A DNA stretch of 37,034 bases, taken from contig JAITSU010000050.1 in assembly GCA_031287525.1 (NCBI GenBank), positions 1 through 37,034 on the forward strand, in the 5' to 3' direction. The stretch is from Zoogloeaceae bacterium. Its GTDB lineage: Bacteria > Pseudomonadota > Gammaproteobacteria > Burkholderiales > Rhodocyclaceae. The first letter of the stretch is position 1. Every line of letters begins with the position of its first letter. Below the pieces are notes generated by a model. That model had not been told where the DNA came from. It worked only from the letters and a program-made list of their open reading frames with translations, and made no database searches. This document shows, one piece after another, positions 6,487-14,556 of the stretch. A program made the position numbers and the translations under genes.

Positions 6487-8370
6487 ATGCCGTTATTCTT
6501 CTCTCGCCTGCAACGCGCCAATCCCGGACTCTTGCGGATATTTGCCTTTTTTCACGACCTTTGCGCCTTGTTGGTGTGCTGGCTGCTGGCTTATGGTCTG
6601 CGCTTCAATCTGACCTTGCCTGCGGAGTATGCCGGGCAATGCTGGCGCTTTTTGCCGTGGGTGGCGGGGGTATATGCCGCTACTTTCCTGTTTTTTGGGC
6701 TTTACCGGGGCATCTGGCGTTATGCCAGTTTGCGGGATTTGTTGCGGATTGTCAGCGCGGTGGCGCTGGGCGGGCTGGTGACGGCGGCGCTGGTGTTCAT
6801 GTTGCATACGCCGGACGCGCAACATGTGCCGCGTTCCGTGCTGGTGTTGCACCCCTTGTTGCTGATTCTCGGCATGGGCGGCAGCCGTTTTGCCTATCGT
6901 CTGCTGAAAGACTGGCGGCAGTATGGGCATATGGGACGCGCCGGGGAATGGGTCATGGTGGTCGGCGCGGGGATTGCCGGGGTGCGGCTGGCGCGGGAGT
7001 TGAAAACCTCTCTGGATTGGCAGGTAGCGGCTTTTCTGGATGATGACCCCGCTAAAATCGGGCAGGAGATATACGGCGCCAGAGTGTATGGACCCATTCG
7101 GGATGTTGCCCGCTGGGCGGGACAACTGAATATCAGTTCCGTCATCATCGCCATGCCGGGCGCGTCGCGTCAGGCGCGGCAGCGGGCGATGGAGCTTGCG
7201 GTGCAGGCGGGGCTCAAGGTGTTGACCGTGCCGGCGCTGGCAGACATTCTTTCAGGGCGCATTACCGTTTCCCGTTTGCGTCAGGTCGATCTGGAAGACC
7301 TTTTGAACCGGGACGCGGTGCAACTGGATGAAACCGGCTTGCTGGGGATGCTGGCGACGAAGGTCGTCGCCGTGACCGGGGCGGGCGGTTCCATCGGCTC
7401 CGAACTGGCGCGGCAGATTGCCCGTTTCAAGCCCCGGCTGTTGCTGCTGTATGAGCATTCCGAATTCGCGCTTTTCCAGATTGAGCAGGAATTCCGGCGC
7501 GTGTTTCCCGATATTCCCGTTCGTTGCGTCATCGGCGATGTGAAGGATGGCGAACGACTGGCGCAGGTTTTTGGCGGCTTCCAGCCGGAATACGTGTTTC
7601 ACGCCGCCGCCTACAAGCATGTGCCGCTGATGGAAGGCGACAACGCCTGGCAGGCGGTGCAGAACAATATCGCCGGAACTTATGCCGTCGCCCGCGCCGC
7701 GCAAGGGCATGGCGTCAAAAAGATGGTGTTCATTTCCACCGACAAGGCGGTGAATCCGGTCAATGTCATGGGCTGCACCAAGCGGGTTTCTGAAATGCTG
7801 TTGTCTTCGCTGGAAAATTCGCTGGAAGACGGGGCGAAAGGGACGCAGTTCATCACCGTGCGCTTCGGCAATGTGTTGGGCAGCAACGGCTCGGTCATTC
7901 CCACCTTTCAGGCGCAAATCGAAAAAGGCGGACCGGTCACGGTCACACACCCGGACATCATCCGTTACTTCATGCTGATTCCTGAAGCGGCGCAACTGGT
8001 GTTGCAAGCCGCGCTGATGGGCAAGGGCGGCGAAATTTTTGTGCTGGACATGGGCGAACCCGTCAAAATCATGGACTTGGCGCGGGACATGATTCTGCTT
8101 TCCGGTCATAGCGAGGCGGAAATTCCCATCCAGATTACCGGTTTGCGCCCCGGCGAAAAGCTCTACGAAGAACTGTTGGCGGACGACGAAACCTCGCTCC
8201 CCACGCCGCACGCCAAACTCCGCATCGCCAAATCCGCCCCTCCGCCGTCGTCCGCATGGCGTGAGGAACTGGAAAGCTGGCTGGGCAGCGCGGTGAACGA
8301 TAGCGCCGCCATCAAAGCCCGCTTGCAAAAATTCGCGCCGGAGTTCAGGTATCAGACGACTTCGGCTTGA
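6487..8370 (+). CDS. Membrane-bound nucleotide-sugar 4,6-dehydratase (WbpM/PglF/CapD type)
   Basis: A 627-residue protein with the full-length WbpM layout: four or so membrane helices in the first 130 residues, a first Rossmann-like domain (VMVVGAGIAGVRLAREL, about 156) and a C-terminal SDR domain starting VAVTGAGGSIGSELARQI at about 294. The active site reads STDKAVNPVNVMGCTKR. M428 and K432 replace the usual Tyr-x3-Lys, as in WbpM-type UDP-GlcNAc 4,6-dehydratases (family knowledge). It should convert UDP-GlcNAc to the 4-keto-6-deoxy sugar used by the epimerase-like neighbour. It is the last gene of the cluster, and its 3' end overlaps the end of the convergent antitoxin gene by 19 bp. Confidence 0.92.
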   Translation: MPLFFSRLQRANPGLLRIFAFFHDLCALLVCWLLAYGLRFNLTLPAEYAGQCWRFLPWVAGVYAATFLFFGLYRGIWRYASLRDLLRIVSAVALGGLVTAALVFMLHTPDAQHVPRSVLVLHPLLLILGMGGSRFAYRLLKDWRQYGHMGRAGEWVMVVGAGIAGVRLARELKTSLDWQVAAFLDDDPAKIGQEIYGARVYGPIRDVARWAGQLNISSVIIAMPGASRQARQRAMELAVQAGLKVLTVPALADILSGRITVSRLRQVDLEDLLNRDAVQLDETGLLGMLATKVVAVTGAGGSIGSELARQIARFKPRLLLLYEHSEFALFQIEQEFRRVFPDIPVRCVIGDVKDGERLAQVFGGFQPEYVFHAAAYKHVPLMEGDNAWQAVQNNIAGTYAVARAAQGHGVKKMVFISTDKAVNPVNVMGCTKRVSEMLLSSLENSLEDGAKGTQFITVRFGNVLGSNGSVIPTFQAQIEKGGPVTVTHPDIIRYFMLIPEAAQLVLQAALMGKGGEIFVLDMGEPVKIMDLARDMILLSGHSEAEIPIQITGLRPGEKLYEELLADDETSLPTPHAKLRIAKSAPPPSSAWREELESWLGSAVNDSAAIKARLQKFAPEFRYQTTSA

Positions 8371-8726
8371 AGGCTGAAACGCTTGGCGGTTGCGCGGACT
8401 TCTTTCATGCGCCCGTGTCCCGGCAGCGGCTTTTCGGCAATGGACAGCAATCCGGCGTGTTCCAGTTCGTCAATATCCCGCTTTACCGCGCTGCGGTCAC
8501 GGCGCAGCCGCGCCGCGATTTCGGTGATTGAGCCGGGGGTTTCTTTCACGGCGCGAAACAGGGTCAAACGGGCTTCCGTGACCAGTTTCATCATGTCGTT
8601 CGGGTCTTCAAAACTGAGGACGCGCTCGTCGGGCAAGGGCTTGCCCTGGTCGGCAGCCTGCGCCAACTGGCGTCCCCGTTTGAAAAAGTCGCGTTCACTT
8701 CCGGTTTTCAAGATGAGCTTGGTCAT
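8352..8726 (-). CDS. TumA-type antitoxin, winged-helix DNA-binding protein
   Basis: A 124-residue protein with an MarR-like winged helix (residues about 68-105: SITEIAARLRRDRSAVKRDI then DELEHAGLL). It is of the kind annotated as HVO_A0114-family putative DNA-binding proteins, the usual partner of TumE toxins. The ATG at 8726 overlaps the toxin stop (ATGA), so the pair is translationally coupled with the toxin first. The upstream in-frame start at 8750 would overlap the toxin more and is less likely. The antitoxin probably represses its own operon (inferred from its DNA-binding domain). The C-terminus overlaps the end of the convergent dehydratase gene. Confidence 0.78.
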   Translation of the reverse strand: MTKLILKTGSERDFFKRGRQLAQAADQGKPLPDERVLSFEDPNDMMKLVTEARLTLFRAVKETPGSITEIAARLRRDRSAVKRDIDELEHAGLLSIAEKPLPGHGRMKEVRATAKRFSLQAEVV

Positions 8727-9037
8727 GTGTAATCCTTTAAGGCAATCCAATCCTGTTCAAAGCGCGCTTCGATGTCTTCAAAGCGGGTAAACGCAACAGG
8801 TTCGAGCGCGCCGAAGTAGTGCCGATGATGGCGATCATGGGCATTGTCGTAGCCCACAACCCGTCCGTTGTCGCCCGTGTAAAGACGGTGATTGATATAC
8901 GCCAGGTTGTAGCGCGTTATTTTTCCGGTGACTTCATCAATCCAGACTTCCCGGCGCAATTTTCCGTTGCCGCGCTTGTCAGAAATTTTGTGGAATTCGT
9001 CGATGATTTTTCTATCAGCCATGACGCAGTGTAGCAT
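8723..9037 (-). CDS. TumE-family toxin (DUF6516)
   Basis: A 104-residue protein (99 if the second Met, at 9022, is used). It carries the family pattern YNLAYINHRLYTGDNGRVVG, then YDNAHDRHHRHYFG and a C-terminal FEDIEARFEQDW. These match TumE-family toxins of type II toxin-antitoxin systems (recognised from memory, not searched). The His-rich DNAHDRHHRHYF motif may be the functional site, an inference. The gene precedes its antitoxin with a 4-bp overlap, the reverse of the commonest order but known for this type. No clear Shine-Dalgarno is visible before either start. Confidence 0.78.
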   Translation of the reverse strand: MLHCVMADRKIIDEFHKISDKRGNGKLRREVWIDEVTGKITRYNLAYINHRLYTGDNGRVVGYDNAHDRHHRHYFGALEPVAFTRFEDIEARFEQDWIALKDYT

Positions 9038-9075
9038 GGCTGACGGGTTGCCTGTGTTGCTGCGCTACCGCTTTT

Positions 9076-9120
9076 GACCCCTGATTTCTGACATCTGATT
9101 CCTGATGCCTGATACGTGAT
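9076..9120. repeat. Repeat family C, copy 1 (CTGATTTCTGAC / CTGATTCCTGATG tract)
   Basis: A degenerate tract of short CTGA-initial words between the toxin promoter region and ppiD. Its reverse complement, CAGGAATCAGATGTCAGAAA, closely resembles the tract at the end of the MCE-domain gene (29043-29075) and part of the lysS end. It does not overlap a gene here. Confidence 0.6.
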
Positions 9121-9134
9121 AGTATCCGCAACTT

Positions 9135-9169
9135 GCCTTGCCCCGACGGGCGAGGCGGATTCGTTTTTT
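9135..9169 (+). other. Hairpin upstream of ppiD
   Basis: GCCTTGCCC-cgac-GGGCGAGGC (9135-9156) forms a 9-bp stem with one G-T pair. A six-T run (9164-9169) follows after 7 nt, 25 bp before the ppiD start. The gap weakens it as a classic terminator. It could be a terminator remnant or a leader structure for ppiD. Confidence 0.45.
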
Positions 9170-9194
9170 AACCTCTCATTTTTCTCATACAGCC

Positions 9195-11060
9195 ATGTTT
9201 GACGCCGTTCGCAACAACAAACGCATTGTTCAGATTTTTCTGGTTCTCATCACGGTGCCTTTCGCCGTCTGGGGGCTGGAAGCTTATTTCACCGGGCGCG
9301 GCGGGGATGTGGAACTCGCCACGATCGGCAAGGTGAACATCACGCTCAACCAGTTCAGGGAAGAACTGCGCGAGCAACAAAACCGCATCCGCCAGCAAAA
9401 TCCCGAAGCCGACGCGAGTGTGTTGAATTCGCCCGCTTTTCTCGAAAATGTTCTGGATGGCATGATTGACCGCTCGCTGGTGCAGCAGGAAGCGAGGCGT
9501 CAGGGCATTGAGGTGGTCGCCGCCTTGCAATCCCTGATTCTTCAGGAACCCGCGTTTCAGGACAACGGCGCTTTTTCCCAGAAGCGTTATGAGGATGCGC
9601 TGGCGGCTCAAGGGACCAGTCCGATCAAGTTTGAGGCGCGTTTTCAGGAGGAACTGGTTCAGCAATTCCTGTTGAGCGCGGCGGGGCAGGCGTCTTTTAT
9701 GCCGAAAACGGTCGTGCGTCAGATTGCCGCCTTGCAGGTGGAAAGCCGCGAAGTGCAGGAAAATCTGCTGACCTGGCAAAGTCTTGCCGGACAAATCAAG
9801 GTGACGGACGCCGACGCGCAGCAGTTTTACGACGCCAATCCCGCGCGTTTCACCACGCCCGAACATATCCAGGTCGAATTTGTGACGCTGGAACGCGACA
9901 AGCTGGACATTCAGCAAAAGTTTTCCGATGACGAATTGAAGGCGTGGTACGAAAGCCACCGCGAGCAGTTCGCCACCCAGCCGGAAGAACGCCGCGCCAG
10001 CCATATTTTGTTGCTGACCGAGAATGCCGACAAGACGAAGGTCAAGGCGGAAGCCGAGGCGCTGCTTGCCGAAATCCGCAAAGACCCTGACCGTTTTGCA
10101 GAGTTGGCGAAAACGCGCTCGCAAGACCCCGGTTCCAGAGAGCAGGGCGGCGACCTGGGTTTCTACCAACATAATCAGCTGGAGAAGCCCTTTGCCGACG
10201 CCGCTTTCGCGCTCAAGGTGGGCGAAATTTCCGGCGTGGTCGAAAGCCCGTTCGGTTTTCACATCATCAAGCTCACCGCAATCAAGCCCGGTCAATACAA
10301 AACCTTTGCCGAAGCCCGCAAGGAAGTGGAAACGGAATTGCAACGTCAAAGCGCCGCGCAACAGTTCGCCAAGGCAGCGGAAGATTTTGCTAACATCATT
10401 TATGAGCAATCCGACAGCCTGCAACCCGCCGCGCGGCAATTCAACCTCAGTGTGCAAAAATCCGGCTGGATTTCGCGTGAAAACGGCGGTCAGTTGGGGA
10501 GTCCTGAACTGCTGACCGCGTTGTTCAGCGACGAAGTGTTGAAAAACGGTCGCAATAGCGCGGCCGTGGACGTCGCGCCCGGCGTTCGGGTTGCCGCGCG
10601 TCTCCTGGAACACCAACCCGCCGCGCTGATTCCGCTGGCGGAAGTCAAGACCGTCATCACGAGCGAACTGACCCGGAAAAAGGCGCAGGCGTTAGCGGTC
10701 GAGAAGGGCGCCGCCCTGCTGGCGGGCGACATGAGCAAAATCAACTGGGGCAAGGCGCAGAAGGTCGCCCGCATGGCCCCCGGCACGTTGACGCGCGAAT
10801 CCCTGGACACGGTTTTCCGCGCCGACGCCAAAAAACTGCCCGCCTATGTGGGCGTGGAACTGCCCGGCGTGGGCTATGCCCTGTACAAGGTGAATACCGT
10901 GACCGCGGGCGAACTGCCCGATGAGCTGGCGCAAGCTTTGGGCGAGCAACTCGCCGGCATTAACGCGAATGCCCAGGTGGAAGCCTACATGACCGCCCTG
11001 CGCCAGCGTTACAAAGTGAATGTCAACAAGAAGCAACTGCTGGAAGGCAGCAAGGATTAA
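9195..11060 (+). CDS. ppiD: Inner-membrane-anchored periplasmic peptidyl-prolyl isomerase / chaperone PpiD
   Basis: 621 residues from ATG 9195, matching the usual PpiD length (about 620). A cytoplasmic N-terminus and one membrane helix (RIVQIFLVLITVPFAVWGLE, residues 12-31) precede a SurA_N-like chaperone domain. The parvulin domain follows, with ASHILLLTENADKTKVKAEA, DPGSREQGGDLGFY and SPFGFHIIKL. PpiD helps fold outer-membrane and periplasmic proteins leaving the Sec translocon. I rejected the upstream start at 9138 because it would place an Arg-rich leader before the known N-terminus. A family B repeat sits 20 bp after the stop. Confidence 0.93.
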   Translation: MFDAVRNNKRIVQIFLVLITVPFAVWGLEAYFTGRGGDVELATIGKVNITLNQFREELREQQNRIRQQNPEADASVLNSPAFLENVLDGMIDRSLVQQEARRQGIEVVAALQSLILQEPAFQDNGAFSQKRYEDALAAQGTSPIKFEARFQEELVQQFLLSAAGQASFMPKTVVRQIAALQVESREVQENLLTWQSLAGQIKVTDADAQQFYDANPARFTTPEHIQVEFVTLERDKLDIQQKFSDDELKAWYESHREQFATQPEERRASHILLLTENADKTKVKAEAEALLAEIRKDPDRFAELAKTRSQDPGSREQGGDLGFYQHNQLEKPFADAAFALKVGEISGVVESPFGFHIIKLTAIKPGQYKTFAEARKEVETELQRQSAAQQFAKAAEDFANIIYEQSDSLQPAARQFNLSVQKSGWISRENGGQLGSPELLTALFSDEVLKNGRNSAAVDVAPGVRVAARLLEHQPAALIPLAEVKTVITSELTRKKAQALAVEKGAALLAGDMSKINWGKAQKVARMAPGTLTRESLDTVFRADAKKLPAYVGVELPGVGYALYKVNTVTAGELPDELAQALGEQLAGINANAQVEAYMTALRQRYKVNVNKKQLLEGSKD

Positions 11061-11079
11061 GTGCCAGCCGTTTTTTATC

Positions 11080-11140
11080 GTGGGGGGAGCAAGGATGCTC
11101 CCCTTGCTTATCCGGGGGAGCTAGAAGCTCCCCCCACTTT
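11080..11140. repeat. Repeat family B, copy 2 (ppiD-tsaD)
   Basis: The outer GTGGGGGGAGC and GCTCCCCCCAC arms are inverted copies. The inner hairpins are GGGGAGCaaggatGCTCCCC and GGGGGAGCtagaaGCTCCCCC. This is the GGGGAGC subtype, shared with the left arms at 34926 and 36053. It ends 4 nt before the tsaD start codon, so it replaces any Shine-Dalgarno there. Confidence 0.85.
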
Positions 11141-11144
11141 GTGA

Positions 11145-12194
11145 ATGCTCGTCCTCGGTATCGAATCCTCCTGCGATGAAACCGGCTTGGCTTTGTACGA
11201 CACAAAGCGCGGTTTGCTCGCTCACGCCCTGCACAGCCAGATTGCCCTGCACGCGGATTATGGCGGCGTTGTGCCGGAACTCGCCTCGCGCGACCACATC
11301 CGCCGTCTTGTGCCGCTGCTGCGTGAAGTGTTGCGGCAAGGCAAAATCGCGTTGCCGGAAGTGGATGCCGTCGCCTGTACGCAAGGGCCGGGGCTGGCGG
11401 GCGCGTTGCTGGTGGGCTGCGCCTTTGCCGAAGGGCTGGCGGTCAGTCTGGGCAAGCCCGTGCTGCCCGTGCATCATCTCGAAGGGCATCTGCTCTCGCC
11501 CCTGCTGGCGGCAGACGCGCCGGAATTCCCCTTCATCGCCCTGCTTGTGTCCGGCGGTCATACGCAACTCATGGCGGTGGCTGGCGTCGGGCAATACGAA
11601 CTGTTGGGTGAAACCCTGGATGACGCGGCGGGCGAAGCCTTCGACAAAACCGCCAAATTGCTGGGGTTAGGCTATCCCGGCGGTTCCGCGCTCTCGCAAT
11701 TGGCGGAGACAGGGCGGACTGGCGTGTTCGACATGCCGCGCCCCATGCTGCATTCCGGCGATTTTAATTTCAGCTTTGCCGGTCTGAAAACGGCGGTGTT
11801 GACCCAAGTTCGCAAGGCGGGGGAGGCGATGGACGACGTTTTCAAAGCCAATCTCGCCCGCGCCTTTCAGGACGCTCTGGTGGAAGTGCTGACCAGAAAA
11901 TCCTTCGCCGCCCTGAAAGCAAGCGGAATGCGCCGTCTGGTCGTCGCGGGCGGCGTCGGCGCGAACCGGCAGTTGCGGCAAAGCCTGAACGCCGCCGCCG
12001 CGCGTAAAAACTGCCGCGTCTATTATCCGGCGCTGGAATTCTGCACCGACAACGGCGCGATGATTGCCTTCGCGGGCGCGATGCGCTTGCAAGCGGGCGC
12101 AACCCCGCGTCCGGCGGGTGTCTTCGCCGCGCGTCCGCGCTGGCCTTTGAGTGAATTGATAAAAGTGGCGGGAGCATCCTGCTCCCGTTCATGA
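11145..12194 (+). CDS. tsaD: tRNA N6-adenosine threonylcarbamoyltransferase TsaD, with repeat-encoded C-terminal tail
   Basis: 349 residues. TsaD (formerly Gcp), with TsaB and TsaE, transfers the threonylcarbamoyl group to A37 of ANN-decoding tRNAs. It starts [11 protein letters not shown], has the metal ligands H111 and H115 in [10 protein letters not shown], then VSGGHTQL and [18 protein letters not shown], and the late [12 protein letters not shown] and [10 protein letters not shown] motifs. The family core ends at RWPLSELI. The last ten residues, [10 protein letters not shown], and the TGA stop are encoded by repeat copy 3. The start also directly follows a repeat (copy 2) and has no visible Shine-Dalgarno. 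Function should be intact, since the tail follows the conserved end. Confidence 0.95.
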   Translation: MLVLGIESSCDETGLALYDTKRGLLAHALHSQIALHADYGGVVPELASRDHIRRLVPLLREVLRQGKIALPEVDAVACTQGPGLAGALLVGCAFAEGLAVSLGKPVLPVHHLEGHLLSPLLAADAPEFPFIALLVSGGHTQLMAVAGVGQYELLGETLDDAAGEAFDKTAKLLGLGYPGGSALSQLAETGRTGVFDMPRPMLHSGDFNFSFAGLKTAVLTQVRKAGEAMDDVFKANLARAFQDALVEVLTRKSFAALKASGMRRLVVAGGVGANRQLRQSLNAAAARKNCRVYYPALEFCTDNGAMIAFAGAMRLQAGATPRPAGVFAARPRWPLSELIKVAGASCSRS

Positions 12195-12227
12195 CCTGCC
12201 TGCGGGAGCAGGATGCTCCCGCCACTT
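12163..12227. repeat. Repeat family B, copy 3 (overlaps tsaD end, abuts plsY)
   Basis: The arms AAGTGGCGGGAGCATCCTGC and GCAGGATGCTCCCGCCACTT are perfect inverted copies, part of 25-bp arms, around a GTTCATGACCTGCCTG-type linker. The tsaD stop (12192-12194) lies in this linker, and the plsY stop (12231-12233 on the other strand) is 4 bp past the right edge. It is the best-preserved copy and is nearly identical to copy 4 (31299). Confidence 0.9.
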
Positions 12228-12230
12228 ATC

Positions 12231-12842
12231 CTACGCGGTGTTTTTCGGTTTCCCGACCTTGGTCTCTGTTCCCGCGATAAGGCGCTGGATGTTGAGCCGG
12301 TGTTTGATGACCAGCGTCAGACCGAGGAGGAAGACGATGGCGGCGTCTGCGCCGACGCCGTAGAAAATCACGCTCCAGAGGGGCGCGGTGATTCCCGCCA
12401 TGATGGCGGCGAGCGAGGAATAGCGGGTTGTGAATACCACCACCATCCAGGTCGCCAGAGAAGCCGCGCCGACGGGCGGCGCGAGGGCGAGGAGTACGCC
12501 GCCCGCTGTGGCAACGCCCTTGCCGCCCTTGAATTTCAGAAATATCGGGTAGATGTGTCCCAAAAATACCGCCAACCCGCAAAGCGCGATGCCCAGGTCG
12601 GAAAGACCGGCGTAGCGGGCGGAGAGCACGGCGGCAACGCCTTTCAGGGTGTCGCCCAGAAGGGTGAAGACGGCGGCCTTCTTGTTGCCTGTGCGGAGCA
12701 CATTGGTCGCGCCAGGATTGCCGGAACCGTAGGTGCGCGGGTCAGCCAGCTTGAAAATACGGGCGGAGAGGACGGCGAACGAAATCGAGCCGAGCAGATA
12801 GGCGCTCAAGCAGGCAAGCAGATGGACGACAACAGGATTCAT
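12231..12842 (-). CDS. plsY: Acyl-phosphate:glycerol-3-phosphate acyltransferase PlsY
   Basis: A 203-residue inner-membrane enzyme that acylates glycerol-3-phosphate from acyl-phosphate, the first step of phospholipid synthesis. The three conserved PlsY motifs are visible: GSGNPGATNVLRTGNKKAA, then LGHIYPIFLKFKGGKGVAT, and a late KHRLNIQRLIAGTE. Several hydrophobic helices cover the rest, and length matches the family. I chose ATG 12842 because the upstream in-frame start adds a non-hydrophobic leader. It is divergent from folB with 87 bp between the two start codons, and its stop directly abuts repeat copy 3. Confidence 0.94.
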   Translation of the reverse strand: MNPVVVHLLACLSAYLLGSISFAVLSARIFKLADPRTYGSGNPGATNVLRTGNKKAAVFTLLGDTLKGVAAVLSARYAGLSDLGIALCGLAVFLGHIYPIFLKFKGGKGVATAGGVLLALAPPVGAASLATWMVVVFTTRYSSLAAIMAGITAPLWSVIFYGVGADAAIVFLLGLTLVIKHRLNIQRLIAGTETKVGKPKNTA

Positions 12843-12929
12843 GGTCAATGCGATGGTGTGGGCGATGAAGTACAATGCGGCGCGGATTGTACCCCGCCCC
12901 CAACTTTTTTCGTACTCACTCACGCCCGC

Positions 12930-13277
12930 ATGGACATTATCTTCATCGAGGAATTACGCGCCGAAACCTGGATTGGCATTTATCCCGGAGAAAAGGCGAT
13001 GCCCCAGACGGTGCTGCTGGATATTCAAATCGGCGTACCTACCGCCGCCTGCGCCAGCGACGACATCCGCGATACCATCGACTATGCCGCCGTCAGCGCG
13101 CGCCTGCGGCGCGAATTCGCCGAACGCCATTTCAACCTGCTGGAAAAACTCGCGGAATTCGCCGCCGCCCTGATTCTGGGAGAATTCTCCGCCCAATGGG
13201 TACGCGTTTCCGTCGCCAAACCGGGGGCGCTGCCGGGCGTCAAACGGGTGGGCGTCATCATTGAGCGGTCGGCCTGA
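12930..13277 (+). CDS. folB: Dihydroneopterin aldolase FolB
   Basis: A 115-residue folate-pathway enzyme that cleaves 7,8-dihydroneopterin to 6-hydroxymethyl-dihydropterin and glycolaldehyde. The start MDIIFIEELRAETWIGIYPG carries the conserved E-x-x-G-IYPGEK segment, followed by DTIDYAAVSARL and the catalytic-region FNLLEKLAEFAA. The end VAKPGALPGVKRVGVII is typical. Size fits the family (about 115-120). The folB-plsY divergent pair, often next to tsaD, is a conserved betaproteobacterial arrangement. Its stop is 2 bp from the end of the convergent lipoprotein gene. Confidence 0.94.
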   Translation: MDIIFIEELRAETWIGIYPGEKAMPQTVLLDIQIGVPTAACASDDIRDTIDYAAVSARLRREFAERHFNLLEKLAEFAAALILGEFSAQWVRVSVAKPGALPGVKRVGVIIERSA

Positions 13278-13279
13278 AT

Positions 13280-14086
13280 TTACGTCGCAACTTTCTTCCG
13301 CCCGACGAAACGCCGCCACGCAAAACGCCAGAGCAGCAGCACGGGGAAAAAGAGCAGCAGGAAGGGCAGACCATAGACGAGCAGGGAGAGGGCGACGGCG
13401 GTGCCTTTGAGTAATTTTTCCAGCAAATCCCCAAGCGCTTGACCGAAATCGCGCCAGCCTGTATCGACTTTTGTATCGGAGAAATTGAGGGTGAGCAGAT
13501 TGGTGTCGATGCGCCGTTGCTGCGTTCTGGAAGCTTGCGACAGATGCTCAAGTTGTTGTTCTATGCTGGCTTGCTCACGCGCCAGTTCAATCAGTTCCGC
13601 AACCGTAATGTTGCTCCGTCGGGTTAATTCGTCCAGGCGTTTGGCATAGGCAGTCAGTCGCGCCTGTTGCTGGCGGTTATCCTTGACGGCTTCGCTTAAA
13701 TCCTCGGCGCTGGTGTGTCTGGAAGCGACCTTGCCCGCCTCGCCCGCCAGCGCAATCAACGGCTCGACGCCAGCGGGCAACACGCGCACGGTCAATGAGG
13801 AGGCGTATTTGTCTTGCCGGATGTTCAGAATATGACACTCGCCAAACTTCGCCTGCGCGCAGGCTTCCCGCGCCGCCGTCAGGCGCTGCGGGATTTGTTC
13901 GGCAGGCAATTCGATGTTGACGCGATGTTCATAAGCCAGCATCGCGGCGGAGGCGGAGGTTTCGCTGGCGGGCGCTTCCGCGCGCTCCGCCACGGCGCCA
14001 TATTCATACTGCTGATTGCACGCCGCCAGCAGGGTCAGCGCCGCCAGCAAAGTGATGTGAGTGAGGTGTTTTTGTGTGTTCATCAT
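13280..14086 (-). CDS. DUF4349-domain lipoprotein
   Basis: A 268-residue protein with a lipoprotein signal peptide: LLAALTLLAAC, with Cys at about residue 23. The central DUF4349 domain runs from AYEHRVNIELPAEQIPQRL to about 190, with a coiled-coil-prone Gln/Arg-rich stretch (SNITVAELIELAREQASIEQ, then QLEHLSQ). A C-terminal membrane helix (VALSLLVYGLPFLLLFFPVLLLW, about residues 232-254) ends in a basic RRFVGRKKVAT tail. DUF4349 proteins have no settled function. A lipid anchor at one end and a transmembrane helix at the other suggest an envelope protein spanning or tethering membranes (inference). The Shine-Dalgarno is weak and the start may be the first or second Met. Confidence 0.85.
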   Translation of the reverse strand: MMNTQKHLTHITLLAALTLLAACNQQYEYGAVAERAEAPASETSASAAMLAYEHRVNIELPAEQIPQRLTAAREACAQAKFGECHILNIRQDKYASSLTVRVLPAGVEPLIALAGEAGKVASRHTSAEDLSEAVKDNRQQQARLTAYAKRLDELTRRSNITVAELIELAREQASIEQQLEHLSQASRTQQRRIDTNLLTLNFSDTKVDTGWRDFGQALGDLLEKLLKGTAVALSLLVYGLPFLLLFFPVLLLWRFAWRRFVGRKKVAT

Positions 14087-14130
14087 GTTTCGCTTTTCGG
14101 TTTTGAATGGAAACGCGGGCGGCTGATTGA

Positions 14131-14160
14131 CGGTCTTCTGTCACCTGTCCTCTGTCTCTT
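14131..14160. repeat. Repeat family C, copy 2 (overlaps the SpoIIAA-like gene end)
   Basis: The tract CTTCTGTCACCTGTCCTCTG followed by TCTC is made of imperfect CTGTC words. On the minus strand it reads GAGACAGAGGACAGGTGACA and provides the last codons (ETEDR) and the TGA stop of the SpoIIAA-like gene. Confidence 0.7.
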
Positions 14161-14503
14161 GAATTGCCAGCCACTCCTGCGCGGCTTCCGGGGTGTCGAA
14201 GACTTTTACCGTGGCGCTGACGAAGGTTTGCGTGAGCCAGGCGCTCCAGGTGATCCACTGGCTGTCGGTGACGACGGCGATGCGGCGGAAATCTTCGGCG
14301 TGGGCGCGGGTGAATCGCAGGTCTTCCCAGGCGACATCCAGCGTGGCGTCCGCCATGTCGGTGAGGTCGACATAGAGGTCTACCGGCCCTTCAAAGCGGA
14401 TTTTGTAATTCACCGCTTCTTCAAATTCCTTGTAGTCCGCGAGGGTGAATTCACCATAGACATTGACGCTGACGCGGTGAGGTTGCTGGTCGGTGACAAT
14501 CAT
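14141..14503 (-). CDS. SpoIIAA-like (STAS/SEC14-type) protein
   Basis: About 120 residues. The pattern VSVNVYGEFTLADYKEFEEA, then VDLYVDLTDMADATLDVAWE and IAVVTDSQWITWSAWLTQTF, matches the SpoIIAA-like family of small alpha/beta proteins related to STAS and CRAL-TRIO domains. These are thought to bind hydrophobic ligands or partner proteins. ATG 14503 has AAGGAG about 7 nt upstream, much better than any start in the long upstream extension. The residues after EEWLAIQ-like helix (ETEDR) and the stop come from repeat family C. The gene lies alone between the DUF4349 and transporter genes, with 54 bp to each side. Confidence 0.82.
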   Translation of the reverse strand: MIVTDQQPHRVSVNVYGEFTLADYKEFEEAVNYKIRFEGPVDLYVDLTDMADATLDVAWEDLRFTRAHAEDFRRIAVVTDSQWITWSAWLTQTFVSATVKVFDTPEAAQEWLAIQETEDR

Positions 14504-14556
14504 GAACGTTCTCCTTATGGTTGTGGGCGTGTTGCGCGTTTGCGTAAAAAACCAGT

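Noticed and set aside
9168-10616. Long open frame antisense to ppiD
   Set aside because: It mirrors a well-supported gene in a GC-rich genome and shows no recognisable domain.
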